A program made the position numbers and the translations under genes. From the NCBI RefSeq assembly GCF_002312805.1, contig NZ_NMUA01000015.1:48569-112568 (forward strand): a stretch of DNA of 64,000 bases. The letters are read 5' to 3'. Positions 27,327 through 36,635 of this stretch are shown here, in pieces. Each line of letters opens with the position of its first letter. Position 1 is the first letter of the stretch. Source of the stretch: Sphingobium sp. D43FB. Its GTDB lineage: Bacteria > Pseudomonadota > Alphaproteobacteria > Sphingomonadales > Sphingomonadaceae. The notes under the pieces are model-generated. The model ran no database searches, was not told where the DNA came from, and saw nothing but the letters and a program-made list of their open reading frames with translations.

Positions 27327-27710
27327 CCGCAACAGACAGCACGGCTCCGCGCCGCGCCGCGCCTTGCGGGTGGACATGCCGGGACGATCGTCATAGTCTC
27401 CTCATGCCGTTCTGATCTTGATCGTGAAGTTCGGCCCGCTATCGCGCGGGAAACATAGGCTCTCGACTTCGGTCGGGCGGCCTGCGGAATACAAGACCTT
27501 CGGGAAATACGCGGGGCGCGCTTTTCCTTATGTTTGCGCGCGATCAACCGTCCCGGCTAGCGGGCCGGGGGGAACATAAGGTGTGTCTTGTGCGCTATCA
27601 GCCCTCACTTCGTCTGACGCTTATCGCCTGCGCTGCGATTGCGGGCCTGCGCGCCCGAGCTGCATGTCGGCACCTTTGAATCTCGCTGATATGGCCGTGG
27701 CGAGGAGAAT
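27327..27710. other. intergenic region before the second fixJ
   Basis: 384 bp with no supportable gene or clear regulator box. The promoter for the fixJ-like gene should lie here. Confidence 0.5.
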
Positions 27711-28334
27711 GTGACGGAGCGACGGGTCGTTCACATCGTCGATGACGAGGCTTCAATCCGACGCTCAACCAGTTTCATGCTCAAGAGGTCCGGCTATACC
27801 GTCGCGACGTTCGCGTCCGGTGCGGACTTTCTCAAGGAAGTGAAGCAGCTCGAGCCCGGTTGCATCTTGCTCGACATCCATATGCCGGAAATGGGTGGCC
27901 TGCAGGTGCAGGAAGCGCTCATCGAGCGAGGCATTGCGATGCCGGTCGTCTTCCTGACAGGCAGTGGCGACGTCGCGACAGCAGTCAGGGCCATGAAGAT
28001 GGGCGCGGTCGAGTTCATCGAGAAGCCATTCGAGAAGAATGTCGTCCTCGGAGCTCTCGACCTGGCATTCTCGTGGCTGGGTGATTTGCGGCTGAAAGAG
28101 CTCAAGTCCCAGGAAGCACGGTTGCTTGTCGCCTGCCTTTCGACGCGAGAACGCGAAGTCCTTCACAGATTGGCGGACGGCCTAGCCAACAAAGCGATTG
28201 CACTGGAACTAGGCATCTCGCCAAGAACGGTCGAAGTGCATCGCGCCAATCTCATGATCAAGCTGGGTGTGCATACGCTGTCCGAAGCCCTGCGCATCGC
28301 CTTCGCCGCCGGACTGGATCGGTCGGAGAATTGA
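27711..28334 (+). CDS. second FixJ-type response regulator
   Basis: 207 residues from GTG after GAGGAG. The layout matches the fixJ at 18.5 kb: phospho-Asp about residue 55 (CILLDIHMPEMGG), IEKPFEKN, LuxR-type HTH ([40 protein letters not shown]). No kinase is adjacent, so it may share the FixL at 19-21 kb. A broken Crp/Fnr gene lies just downstream on the opposite strand. Confidence 0.88.
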   Translation: MTERRVVHIVDDEASIRRSTSFMLKRSGYTVATFASGADFLKEVKQLEPGCILLDIHMPEMGGLQVQEALIERGIAMPVVFLTGSGDVATAVRAMKMGAVEFIEKPFEKNVVLGALDLAFSWLGDLRLKELKSQEARLLVACLSTREREVLHRLADGLANKAIALELGISPRTVEVHRANLMIKLGVHTLSEALRIAFAAGLDRSEN

Positions 28335-28383
28335 AACCTGCCACCATTCCCTTGGATACCACTCGGATTGATGCCCGAGGGGA

Positions 28384-28515
28384 CTAATCTGCCGCGATGG
28401 CCCGCAGAGCGTCCGGCTTTTCTATGATGAGCAGTCGGCCGCCAGGGAGAGAGACGACACCTTGATCGCGAAGCGCGGTGATCGGCGGCTGCGCTCGTGA
28501 ACGCGCCTCGTTCAT
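28384..28515 (-). pseudogene. C-terminal remnant of a Crp/Fnr (FixK-like) regulator
   Basis: A 43-codon frame encodes PPITALRDQGVVSLPGGRLL followed by IIEKPDALRAIAAD. This resembles the last part of the Crp/Fnr DNA-binding domain (x-L-x-x-LR-x-x-G-v-i, then the wing and D-x-x-AL). The effector-binding domain and most of the HTH are missing. It lies at the edge of the mobilisation region, so its truncation may mark that junction. Confidence 0.6.
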
Positions 28516-28525
28516 AGCTATCCGG

Positions 28526-29440
28526 TCAGTCCGTGAGCGCCATCATGTGGTCGCAAAATCGCGCCGCTCCCGGCGGAAGGTCACGCAACCAGTAACGTCG
28601 GACGGAAACCGGCAGCCAGCGGAGCCTTATGAACCCGACTCCGAATGCGATCAGAACGCACACTATGATGAACGCGAACAGGACGCCGGTTCGGATAAGA
28701 TGTCCCGCCGGGGTCGGAGGGAATATCGGAAGCAAGACGATCACGAGAAGCGCCGCCAGCAAGGCAATGGTGAACATGAATGAAAGGCGGTCGCAGTCAT
28801 CCATGCGATGTTCGAAGATGGCCAGGTAAGCTGTCCGGTCCGCGCGGCCTTCCGCGCTATCAAGATAGATCAAATGCGGATCGGTTCGCGCCGAAGGTGG
28901 TTGAAACAGCGCGGGAACTGACGGATATTGCTCAACGGAGCGCGGAGTCTTGCACCAGAAGACAAAGCCCAGAATCTCTTTGCGGTGCGCCAGACGTTTG
29001 ATATGCGGCCAGTACATCTCATGCCAGTAACGAAGATCGGATTTACCGTGCGCAACCAGCCACTCGTAAATCGGTCCGGGGGGCAGTGGTAGCCGCCCAT
29101 AATCCTCGCGATCGAACGTCCAATACATTACGTGCAGGCCAATGGCGGCAACGACCAGCAGGACGGCAGCCCAGACCGGCATCGCACTTGCGACGCTCCC
29201 CATGGGGCTGCGCCAGAGTTCGGCTTCGAGCCAGCAAGCGGCGCGCGCGCCGAGAATAGACGCGCCCACAACAAGGAGGGCGTTGCCAAAGCAGAACATC
29301 GCGTAAGCGAGATTGCGCGGCAGATAGCGGGCGCGTTGCAGCGCGAGGATCGCCGCATCGATCTGCCGCTCACCCTCGGCCGGGTCATCGGGACCCAAAT
29401 GAGCGGCGAGTGCTTCGTAAGCGCGAATTTTCTTCGCCAT
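28526..29440 (-). CDS. membrane protein of unknown function downstream of traI
   Basis: 304 residues with two pairs of hydrophobic segments (about 46-66 and 88-108; 222-242 and 250-272) and a large soluble loop between them. No family recognised. It is the last gene of the minus-strand block containing the relaxase and lies 15 bp after the next small gene. It might be an entry-exclusion or envelope protein, but only position supports that. Confidence 0.6.
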   Translation of the reverse strand: MAKKIRAYEALAAHLGPDDPAEGERQIDAAILALQRARYLPRNLAYAMFCFGNALLVVGASILGARAACWLEAELWRSPMGSVASAMPVWAAVLLVVAAIGLHVMYWTFDREDYGRLPLPPGPIYEWLVAHGKSDLRYWHEMYWPHIKRLAHRKEILGFVFWCKTPRSVEQYPSVPALFQPPSARTDPHLIYLDSAEGRADRTAYLAIFEHRMDDCDRLSFMFTIALLAALLVIVLLPIFPPTPAGHLIRTGVLFAFIIVCVLIAFGVGFIRLRWLPVSVRRYWLRDLPPGAARFCDHMMALTD

Positions 29441-29455
29441 CCTTCTACCTCCCTG

Positions 29456-29656
29456 TCAGCCCCAGCCGTCCCGGCGGCCTTCGCCATTGTCGCGAAGATT
29501 GCGGCCATCCAGGGCCGACCGGCGGATGCTGAGCTCGACCTCATCGCCCTTGCGCGCGATATGGACATCGCGCGGGTCGATGTTGTTGCGCCGGGCGTAC
29601 TCGTCGGCGGCCTTCTCGCTGCCGAACCTCCCGGCCTCTTCGAATTCCCATCCCAT
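29456..29656 (-). CDS. small protein of unknown function downstream of traI
   Basis: 66 residues, MGWEFEEAGRFGSEKAADEY, mixed alpha/beta with a basic middle (HIARKGDEVELSIRRS). It starts 46 bp after the relaxase gene on the same strand and is likely in the same transcript. No domain recognised; the size suits a DUF2188-like or DNA-binding fold but I cannot confirm this. Confidence 0.55.
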   Translation of the reverse strand: MGWEFEEAGRFGSEKAADEYARRNNIDPRDVHIARKGDEVELSIRRSALDGRNLRDNGEGRRDGWG

Positions 29657-29702
29657 CGTTCGCTCCTTCAGACTGCGCAGGCATCATGCCGGCGGCTTCA
29701 TG

Positions 29703-32700
29703 CTACAAGTCGAGACCCAGGCTGCGCTCTGGAAGCGGCGGCAGCACGTCGCCGCGATCGGGCTTCAGGTCCGGCGGCCGCTGGGAATCCTTCGCGGCCG
29801 CCGGCGCCGCGCCGTCCGGTAATGGCGGCAGATCGCCCCGCAGCGGTGGGAGATCCGACAGGCCGACCCCATCGATCGGTCCCGGGTCAAATTTCTCGCG
29901 GGCACCCGGCCCCTTCTTGCCCTCGATGTCGAGCCGGCCGAGCGTCTCGAGTGCGGAAGTCTTGTTGCCCGGGTTCATATCGAGCTGCCGCTCGAGCTTC
30001 TCCTTGTCGTCGACGACCATGGTAAGCTCGTCGCGGACGCGAGTGACGCCGACGTTGAACAGACGCTGGTTCGAGAGGTTGCGCTCGTGCGACGACATGA
30101 CGGTGATCGCCTTGTCGGTGGTGATCCCTTGCGCCATGTGCATGTTGAGGCTGTAGGCAAGGTCGAGACGAGAGAGCATCGGATCCCCGAGACCGAGCGT
30201 GAGGCGCTCTTTGTCTGCTGTCTCGACCTTCACCCCGTCGGCATCGATGCCGATCACGCGCGCGAGCGCCGCATTGTGCAATCCGCGCTCCTTGTCATTG
30301 GCGGTCCAGCGGATGCGGTCCCCCTCGCGCAGCTGCAACGTCTTCTTCTCGGAAAGCTGCAGCCGGTCGCGCTGCTCGGTCGGCGACAGCCTCTGCGGGT
30401 CGAAACGGATCCTGCTCCGCCCGTCCGCAAGCTCGACCTTACCGTTCGCATGGACCTTCCGAACATCGTAGCGCCCGGCCTGAATGCCGACATCCTGCGC
30501 CCCGCCCCGTCCGACCTCGAGCGTCTGACCAGCCCGGTAGGTCGATGCGTAGCGCAGCTCCTCGCGCGTCGTGTTGACCCGTTCGTAGACCGTGAGGTGG
30601 ATACCCTGCCCCATCACGCAGCCTTCCGCGACCAGTCCGTCCTGGATGCGCTGATTGATAACGGCACGCGCCTCGCGGCCCGAGGCAAAGACCGCGGTCG
30701 CGTCGCGCTCCGATTGCGACAGCGCGAGCCACATGTCGGCCGCCGCCGCCGCGGGCTCGGCGGTCTCGACAACCCGGTCCCCGAGAACCCTCATCGCCGC
30801 GCTCGCCTTTCCGGCATTGGCGAGCGCGGCGACCGTGCGCAGCTGGTCGGTCCGCTGACGGATGTTCTCGTCCATCCTCGCCATGGTGCCGCCGCCCACC
30901 TGGATCATGGCGAAGGCCTTGCCGGCATCGATCGAGGAGAGCTGCTGGCGGTCGCCGACCAGCACGAGCTTGTCCACGCCGACCGCAGCGCTGATCTGGT
31001 GGAGCTTGAGCATATCATTGCTCGAGACCATCGAGGTCTCGTCGACGACGAGCATGGTGCCGGCGAGCTTCTCGCGCGCCGCCTCATAGCGCGGTGTGTC
31101 GCGCTCACCGATGAAGCGCTCATGCGCGAGCACGAAGGAGGCGATGGTCTGCGCCTTGATCCCCGCGCTTGTCGCGAGGTCCGCCACCATTTTGTTCTGG
31201 AAGGCGAGGCCGGTGATCGTCCGACCTTCCGCTTTCGCGACCCGGGCAACCGCCTCCAGCATGGTCGACTTGCCGGCGCCCGCGACACCCTGGACAGAGA
31301 CGGTTCGATCGGCGGAGGACAAAATCATCGTCGCGGCCGCGAGCTGCCCGGGATTGAGGGGCCGTTCGGCAGCATCCTGCAACCGCGCCGGCGCTGCGTC
31401 CGCGGCGATGATCGGGTTGGCTGCCCCCTTCCCTTCCTCGACCGCGCCGAGGATCCGCTCCTCGGCGCGCAGGGCATCCTGTGTCGTCACCATTCGCCCC
31501 GTCCGGTCTGCGGCCGTGGCGACGCCGGGAATGAGCTGGCGGTTCTGAACCAGCCGGTCGATCCGCCGTTCGATGCTTTCGACGGTGACGCCCTTCAGCC
31601 CGAGATCGAGCGCGGTCTTGCTGAGCGTGTGGACCGGCCACGCCGCCTCGCGTTCGGAGAGGATGCGGACCGCCGATGCGACAGCCAGCTGCGTGCGGGC
31701 TTCGCCCGGCGACCTGACGGCGCGCGCGAGCGCATTATCGACCAGCGGATCGTGCGGACGGAGCAACCCGCCCAGCCTGTCGCGGGCGCCGTCGATGGCA
31801 TCAACGATCGCCCGGTAGCCGCGCTCGAGCGCATTGTCGGGCGGCGCAATCCCGGCGCGTGCCTCGGCTACCGCGCGCAGGTCCCTGCCGTCAAAGCCGA
31901 GCGTCGCTGCCCGGTCGATCCAGCCCTGCCTGAGGGCCGCCCGATCCTCGACATCGAGCTTGGGATCGCGCGATCGCTTGGTGATTTCGCGCAGGCCCTC
32001 GGGCGACTTGATGCCGAGCCGCGTGGCGCGCTCGAGTATCTCCTCGCGGCGCTGGCTATATTCGGCGATCACCCCCTTGGGCACGCCGGCGATCTCGAAC
32101 GTGCCGTGCTTGCCCTTCATGCCGAGCTGGTAGCCGATCCACTCGAGCTCGGAGCGCAGGAAGGCATGGTAGATCGAGCCGATGATGCTGTTGTGGCTCC
32201 AGATCTTGTCAGCGTGCAGCGCTTGCCATTTGCCGTCGGGCATCCGGGTCAGATTGGCGATGACGGCGTGGATGTGGCCTTGCGGATCGAGAGCCCGACT
32301 GGTGTCGTGCTGGAACAGCGCATAGACGAGATTGCCGGTCTGGACCGGGACCTTGCGTCCCTCGACATCGCGGCGGCCTTCCGCGAGGTTCTTCTCAACC
32401 CAGGCCATGGTCTGCTTGACTGCGGCCATGTTGGCGCCGAGCACGCGCTTGTCGCCCGCGACATAGGCCATGACCGAGGCGGACTTCGGCATCGAGAATG
32501 TGAGGTCGACACCGGCGCGCCGGTTTTCGACCTGCGCGACCGCCTCGCCGCTGGGAAGAACGCCGTTGAGCACACCCTCGAAGGCGTCCTTCGACACCTC
32601 GCCGCAAAGGCCGGTCGCCTCGGCCCCCTCCCCCGCCCAGGCGGTGATCTCCGACGAGCCCTCGACGGTGTAATAGTCGTCCTTCGCGAAGTAGTTCGCG

Positions 32701-32738
32701 GCACCTGATGCGGAGCGGACGGCGGCGACCGACAACAT
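29703..32738 (-). CDS. traI: MobF conjugative relaxase-helicase (TrwC/TraI family)
   Basis: 1011 residues. The N-terminal relaxase domain has candidate catalytic tyrosines Y16 and Y22/Y23 (NYFAKDDYYT) and the three-histidine metal site H144, H155, H157 (FQHDTSRAL, GHIHAV). A RecD-like helicase follows with Walker A GVAGAGKST (484-492) and Walker B VVDETSM. MobF relaxases nick oriT, bind the 5' end and unwind the transferred strand. The C-terminus is proline-rich. Shorter than F TraI (1756 aa), close to R388 TrwC (966 aa). The coupling-protein gene ends 3 bp upstream. Confidence 0.95.
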   Translation of the reverse strand: MLSVAAVRSASGAANYFAKDDYYTVEGSSEITAWAGEGAEATGLCGEVSKDAFEGVLNGVLPSGEAVAQVENRRAGVDLTFSMPKSASVMAYVAGDKRVLGANMAAVKQTMAWVEKNLAEGRRDVEGRKVPVQTGNLVYALFQHDTSRALDPQGHIHAVIANLTRMPDGKWQALHADKIWSHNSIIGSIYHAFLRSELEWIGYQLGMKGKHGTFEIAGVPKGVIAEYSQRREEILERATRLGIKSPEGLREITKRSRDPKLDVEDRAALRQGWIDRAATLGFDGRDLRAVAEARAGIAPPDNALERGYRAIVDAIDGARDRLGGLLRPHDPLVDNALARAVRSPGEARTQLAVASAVRILSEREAAWPVHTLSKTALDLGLKGVTVESIERRIDRLVQNRQLIPGVATAADRTGRMVTTQDALRAEERILGAVEEGKGAANPIIAADAAPARLQDAAERPLNPGQLAAATMILSSADRTVSVQGVAGAGKSTMLEAVARVAKAEGRTITGLAFQNKMVADLATSAGIKAQTIASFVLAHERFIGERDTPRYEAAREKLAGTMLVVDETSMVSSNDMLKLHQISAAVGVDKLVLVGDRQQLSSIDAGKAFAMIQVGGGTMARMDENIRQRTDQLRTVAALANAGKASAAMRVLGDRVVETAEPAAAAADMWLALSQSERDATAVFASGREARAVINQRIQDGLVAEGCVMGQGIHLTVYERVNTTREELRYASTYRAGQTLEVGRGGAQDVGIQAGRYDVRKVHANGKVELADGRSRIRFDPQRLSPTEQRDRLQLSEKKTLQLREGDRIRWTANDKERGLHNAALARVIGIDADGVKVETADKERLTLGLGDPMLSRLDLAYSLNMHMAQGITTDKAITVMSSHERNLSNQRLFNVGVTRVRDELTMVVDDKEKLERQLDMNPGNKTSALETLGRLDIEGKKGPGAREKFDPGPIDGVGLSDLPPLRGDLPPLPDGAAPAAAKDSQRPPDLKPDRGDVLPPLPERSLGLDL

Positions 32739-32741
32739 CGA

Positions 32742-35051
32742 TCAGATTCCCATGTCCACGCCGTCGTCATCACGGCCGGGATGGAAGGCCTGGCGCAGTT
32801 CGACCAGCGTCAGATCCTCAACCTGCGGGGCCCGGAGCGTATCGGATCGCCGGTCGCTTTCCCGGTCCCGGTCCCGCGTCGCGACCGGCTGTTCCTCGCC
32901 GTTGGCGCGGGCGGCCTGCGCCTTGTCCGCGGCGTGTACCGCGGGCGTGGTCTGCTCGCCGCGATCGGCGGCGCGCTGGGCGGCACGGCTCGCCGCGTCG
33001 TCCTCTTCCTCGACCTCGGCGGACAGGATGCGCGCGGCAAGCTCTTTGGCGAGATTGGTGGTCTCGGACACCTCCTCAATCACCTGCCCCGCGCCGTCCC
33101 GCCCGCCGGCTTCCCCTGCCCCTTCCTCCTCGAACGCCTCCTCTCCGCGCTTCGACCGGACCGGCTGAATATCGGGCCTTAGAACGAAGCCCTGGGCGAC
33201 CTGGGGATAGTCCTTCCACTCGAGGAGAATGCGCGCGGCGGGAAAGCCGTCGGGGAACTTCACGAAGCCGTGCATCGAGGGCAGGTTGGTGATGTCATCG
33301 GCGATGACGAGCGGCTCGACCTGCTTGCGCGGAGTCAGCGTCGAGGCGTCGCGGGTGTTGTTGTAGCCATAGCTATAGGCCTCATCCATCTGGCGGACCT
33401 CGCGATTGCCGATGTAGCGCGCGCACTGCTCGGCCGTGTCGAGATCGGCGGTCGCGAGGATCAGCTTGGAACGCGCGAGCGAAGCGAGGTTGCGCGCGCC
33501 CTGTTCGCCATAGACATCGACCAGCTTCTCGAAGCTATGGATGCCGAGGATCATCGCACCGCCGAACGCGCGCGCGGTCTGCAGGCCGTTCTCGATGGCG
33601 GGCAGGCGATGAAGCGCGCCGAGCTCGTCGAACATGAACCAGGTGCGCAAGGATCGCGTGCGCGGCAGCGTCATCAGACGGTTGATCGCAAGGTCCATCC
33701 AGAGCGTGAGTAGCGCCCGGTTCATCGGCAGATCGACGTAGTTCGACGTCACGAACAGGATCGATCCGGGCTTCTTTTCGCCGGTGATCCAGTCCCGGAT
33801 CGAGAAGGGTTCGCCGGCGTCGGGGAGGAAGCGCAGCGCCTGGGCATTGGTGTTGAAGACGGCGCGGATCGATTCCGCCATGCGGGCTGCTTCGGGCGCG
33901 GTCAGCGGGTCGGCGATGGTGTTGGCGAGGAAGCGATGAACGCGCTTCAGGTCGGCGGTCATCAGGTTCTCGGACAGCGCCAGGTTGGTGGTTTGTCCAC
34001 GCTCCATGAGCCGGACACACATCTCGATGAAGAGCGTACGCGCCGCCATCGCCCAGAAGGGTTCGGAGGAGCCGCCATCGGACGGTATCAGCGCGGCCGC
34101 GGCGGCGGTGAATTCGCTGTGCGTGCGGCAGTCGTTGAAGATCGACCAGGCCGGGCATCGCGCGTCCATCGGGTTGAGGATCGTGTCGCGCGACGGGTCG
34201 TAGAAGGCTTCGACATAGGCGCCGGTCAGGTCGAAGATGACGGCGGTGTCCTGCCGCTCGCGCATTTGGCGAACGAGGCTTCTGAGCTCGGTGGTCTTGC
34301 CCGATCCGGTCGTGCCGATCAGCATCAGATGGGACTGCTCGGTCCGGTGCGGGAAGGGGACGCCGGCGAGCGTATAGGGATGATGGATCCCGGCTTCCTT
34401 CCGCGTGCGGAACGGAAGGTGAAGGACCTGGCCGGGCGACATGCCGGGCAACCGCTCCCGGACTTCTTCCTCAAACTTCTCCAGATTGTGCTGGCTGATC
34501 TCGGCGTGGAGGATGTCGCGGGCCACGAGCATCGCCCCGCGCTCGTGCCGTTCCTGGAGGATCGAACGGCCGCGCCGATGCGAAAGATCGACGAACCAGA
34601 TCGCCACCGGGATGGTGATGAAGATCGAGACGAGGAAGGCGCCGAGCAGGCCCCGCATCGCGATCGCCCAGGCCTTGATGACCTCGGGAATGTAGGGGAC
34701 CGCCTGCATCACCGTTCGCATGATGTCGCCATTGGGCAGCGTGATGTTGACGCGCTTGTTCGGGTTGAGATCGATCCAGTTCCACAGCGTCGCGTAGATC
34801 TTCATGCAGACGAGCTGGAAGCCATGCTCGTCGAGCTTGATCGACATGATGAGGAACCAGGCTGCGACAAAGGCGAAGAACCACAGGATGAAGGGCAGCT
34901 TCGCACCCGAGAACCACATCAGCATCTCGTGCGTGATGAGCTGGCTGCCCCGGGTAAAATTGCCGGCGTTGCGCTGCACGTTCCCGCGCGCGCTATGGTG
35001 GGTGAGAGGGATGGCTCGGCCATCGGTGCGGATGTCGTCCTTACGCGCCAT
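32742..35051 (-). CDS. traD: type IV coupling protein (TraD/TrwB/VirD4)
   Basis: 769 residues. Two N-terminal membrane helices (about 51-71 and 130-153), then an ATPase with Walker A IGTTGSGKTTE (245-255), Walker B-like WFMFDELGAL and the family text HRTEQSHLMLIGTTG. The C-terminus is acidic and low-complexity. It pumps the relaxase-bound strand into the secretion channel. It overlaps the upstream ribbon-helix-helix gene by 11 bp. Confidence 0.95.
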   Translation of the reverse strand: MARKDDIRTDGRAIPLTHHSARGNVQRNAGNFTRGSQLITHEMLMWFSGAKLPFILWFFAFVAAWFLIMSIKLDEHGFQLVCMKIYATLWNWIDLNPNKRVNITLPNGDIMRTVMQAVPYIPEVIKAWAIAMRGLLGAFLVSIFITIPVAIWFVDLSHRRGRSILQERHERGAMLVARDILHAEISQHNLEKFEEEVRERLPGMSPGQVLHLPFRTRKEAGIHHPYTLAGVPFPHRTEQSHLMLIGTTGSGKTTELRSLVRQMRERQDTAVIFDLTGAYVEAFYDPSRDTILNPMDARCPAWSIFNDCRTHSEFTAAAAALIPSDGGSSEPFWAMAARTLFIEMCVRLMERGQTTNLALSENLMTADLKRVHRFLANTIADPLTAPEAARMAESIRAVFNTNAQALRFLPDAGEPFSIRDWITGEKKPGSILFVTSNYVDLPMNRALLTLWMDLAINRLMTLPRTRSLRTWFMFDELGALHRLPAIENGLQTARAFGGAMILGIHSFEKLVDVYGEQGARNLASLARSKLILATADLDTAEQCARYIGNREVRQMDEAYSYGYNNTRDASTLTPRKQVEPLVIADDITNLPSMHGFVKFPDGFPAARILLEWKDYPQVAQGFVLRPDIQPVRSKRGEEAFEEEGAGEAGGRDGAGQVIEEVSETTNLAKELAARILSAEVEEEDDAASRAAQRAADRGEQTTPAVHAADKAQAARANGEEQPVATRDRDRESDRRSDTLRAPQVEDLTLVELRQAFHPGRDDDGVDMGI

Positions 35052-35331
35052 GGTAGAGCTCCATACGCTTGTCGGTTTCCGCGATGATGCGGTCGCGATA
35101 TTCGGGAAATTGTTCGCGGATGATGATGTCGAGCGCGAGCTGCTGGAACTCGCCGATCCGGACGAGACGGCGCTGGCTGGATGTCAGCAGCTGGCCCGAT
35201 GACAGGAAGTTGTCGACGGCCGCGCGCAGCAGGTCGGACGGGGTGCAGCCGCGCTCGGCAGCGATCTCCACCAGACGGTCATATTTGCTCCGGTCGAGGC
35301 GGACCGTGCAGTGCTTGTTGGGGGTCGTCAA
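35041..35331 (-). CDS. ribbon-helix-helix protein, probable relaxosome accessory factor
   Basis: 96 residues from TTG, with TAGGAGG 7 nt upstream. The N-terminal half (KHCTVRLDRSKYDRLVEIAA, ERGCTPSDLLRAAVDNFL) is a ribbon-helix-helix DNA-binding fold. Its place directly before the coupling protein and next to the likely oriT matches TrwA/TraY-type accessory proteins. A small stem (GCCTCC/GGAGGC, 35337-35354) covers its ribosome site and could serve autoregulation. Confidence 0.75.
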   Translation of the reverse strand: MTTPNKHCTVRLDRSKYDRLVEIAAERGCTPSDLLRAAVDNFLSSGQLLTSSQRRLVRIGEFQQLALDIIIREQFPEYRDRIIAETDKRMELYHGA

Positions 35332-36041
35332 ACCAGGCCTCCTAGCAGGGAGGCTGGTGGGGTCTCAGAAACCGATGCGGCTTATAGCGCAACTGCGATC
35401 AGGGGGCAAGGAAGTCAGGATGCACGCTTCTGGCGTGTTCTAGCGTAACACATTGAAACGGCGGTTTTTCGCGGGTTTGACGTCCTCCCAAATGCTGTCC
35501 CACAGCGGCCCACGGAACAGATTGCAACTAAGTCATTGGTATAGCTGTCAAAGCCCTGCACGCTCGTGCGTTCGGTGTGCATATCCCAAGAGACCGATTC
35601 CTGTCCCTGGCCCTCTGATGATGTCTGTAAGGGAATGCCCGTAACCGGGGCCGGCTGGGCAGAGCTCCGCCGTGAGGCGGAGGCGAGCCTTCACGAGTCC
35701 GAAGCGGTGACGCGACGATGTAGGGAACAGGCAAGCGAAGCGATGCCTTCCCCCCGGCGCGCTCGGGCTTGCCCGAAAGCGCGCATCAATGGCGGCCTCC
35801 GGCCCCATTGGCCAGGCGAGGATCGTCACCCGAACGGGCGGAGACAAGGCGCATGCCTTGGCTCCGTGAGCTTGGGGCGCGGGCGTCCTGAAAGGGCGCC
35901 GGCGTCCTTAGCGAATAGAGCCGTCATCGGGCGACAGCCCGATGCGCCCACGCCCCTCTCAATCCCCTTCTTCCAGCGCGGGGCCACAACGGTTATACTT
36001 GCCCTGTTCATGGCCCGATTAGCGTTGAACAAGAGGCCCTT
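35332..36041. other. hairpin-rich non-coding region, candidate oriT
   Basis: 710 bp without a supported gene between the relaxosome genes and the accessory block. Structures seen: GCCTCC/GGAGGC (35337-35354); GTGTT/AACAC inverted repeat (35435-35451); a strong hairpin 35757-35784 (7+5 bp stem); CAATGG-GGCC hairpin 35787-35810; and the double hairpin at 35821-35865. The text CTTATAGCGCAACTGCG (35381-35397) faintly recalls MobF nick regions such as R388 TCTATAGCCC, but this is weak. Position makes it the most likely transfer origin. Confidence 0.45.
35821..35865 (+). repeat. double-hairpin leader motif, copy 1
   Basis: GATCGTCACCCGAACGGGCG followed by GAGAC: a small CCCG-AA-CGGG hairpin, then GGAG-AC-AAGGC-GCAT-GCCTT-GG-CTCC (35840-35865), a stem with a 2x2 internal loop. 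Copy 2 at 39561-39604 keeps the frame and internal loop but changes the inner stem. It lies 177 bp before the plus-strand gene at 36042. Confidence 0.6.
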
Positions 36042-36260
36042 ATGGCAAAGACACTGGAACAGGAGCGCCTGGCGCTCGAAGAAGACGCGCGTCGGCTGGA
36101 AGATCGGCGCAGGAAGCTCGAAGAGAAAGAGCGTGAGCAGGCCATATCGACGGTCGAGAAGTCGGGTCTGCTGAAGCTCGAAGCCAAGCGTTTGGCGGTT
36201 TTGACCGAACGCATCAAAAGCCTCGGTATCGCGGAAGTCGAGAAGCGACTGGTGGCCTGA
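36042..36260 (+). CDS. small coiled-coil protein
   Basis: 72 residues, almost wholly charged helix (LEQERLALEEDARRLEDRRR, KLEEKEREQA), then KSGLLKLEAKRLAVLTERIK. Strong coiled-coil character. AGAGG precedes the ATG. One of only a few plus-strand genes in the accessory region. It is followed by a perfect 12-bp hairpin. No function known. Confidence 0.7.
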   Translation: MAKTLEQERLALEEDARRLEDRRRKLEEKEREQAISTVEKSGLLKLEAKRLAVLTERIKSLGIAEVEKRLVA

Positions 36261-36290
36261 ACCTAACCTGCCGCGGCAACGCCGCGGCAC

Positions 36291-36365
36291 GGCCATGGGG
36301 GGTTCGATGCCCCCCATGGCCGTTCCTCTCCCAGCAAAAAAGGGAGAGGCCAAGGCCCCTCCCCG
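36291..36365. terminator. bidirectional terminator pair
   Basis: GGCCATGGGGGG (36291-36302) pairs exactly with CCCCCCATGGCC (36310-36321), loop 7 nt, after the plus-strand coiled-coil gene. On the minus strand, GGGGAGGGGCC-TT-GGCCTCTCCC followed by TTTTTT (about 36365 to 36336) is a classic intrinsic terminator for the 74-aa gene that ends at 36373. Confidence 0.75.
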
Positions 36366-36372
36366 TCGCTCC

Positions 36373-36597
36373 TCAATACTCGTCGCTCATCCGTCCCGGG
36401 ACCGTGTGGACCACCTGGTCGATGAGCGTCATCGGCAGCGCGTCATAGTCGCCCTCGTCGATGGTGACGTAGTGGCCGGGCTGGTCCTCGATGACGTGCT
36501 GGTCGAAGAAGCTGTGCAGGGCGCGGCGCTCGGCGAAGGCCAACGCGGCGAGGTAGGCAGCGGCGTCGGCGTGGGCGGCGGTCGAGTTGATCTGCAT
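36373..36597 (-). CDS. small accessory protein, 74 aa
   Basis: Starts MQINSTAAHADAAAYLAALA with an ideal CAGGAGGAACTC ribosome site. Text: FAERRALHSFFDQHVIEDQP, then HYVTIDEGDYDALPMTLIDQ. No family recognised. A ~166-bp palindromic element lies directly upstream, and a frame inside that element (MSGAPNFDAA...) runs in phase into this gene without a stop, so a longer 134-aa form is formally possible. Confidence 0.65.
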   Translation of the reverse strand: MQINSTAAHADAAAYLAALAFAERRALHSFFDQHVIEDQPGHYVTIDEGDYDALPMTLIDQVVHTVPGRMSDEY

Positions 36598-36635
36598 GAG
36601 TTCCTCCTGTTGTCTTGAATGACAGGGGAAAGGTC

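Noticed and set aside
30087..32708. 873-codon open frame on the plus strand
   Set aside because: It lies wholly opposite the relaxase gene; text is arginine/alanine/glycine-rich without any domain. It is a mirror of codon bias.
33936..35087. 383-codon plus-strand frame
   Set aside because: Antisense to the coupling protein and without family features.
35381..35397. MobF nick site of the R388 type
   Set aside because: Only about seven bases agree and no flanking repeat matches, so I list the region as an oriT candidate but not a nic site.
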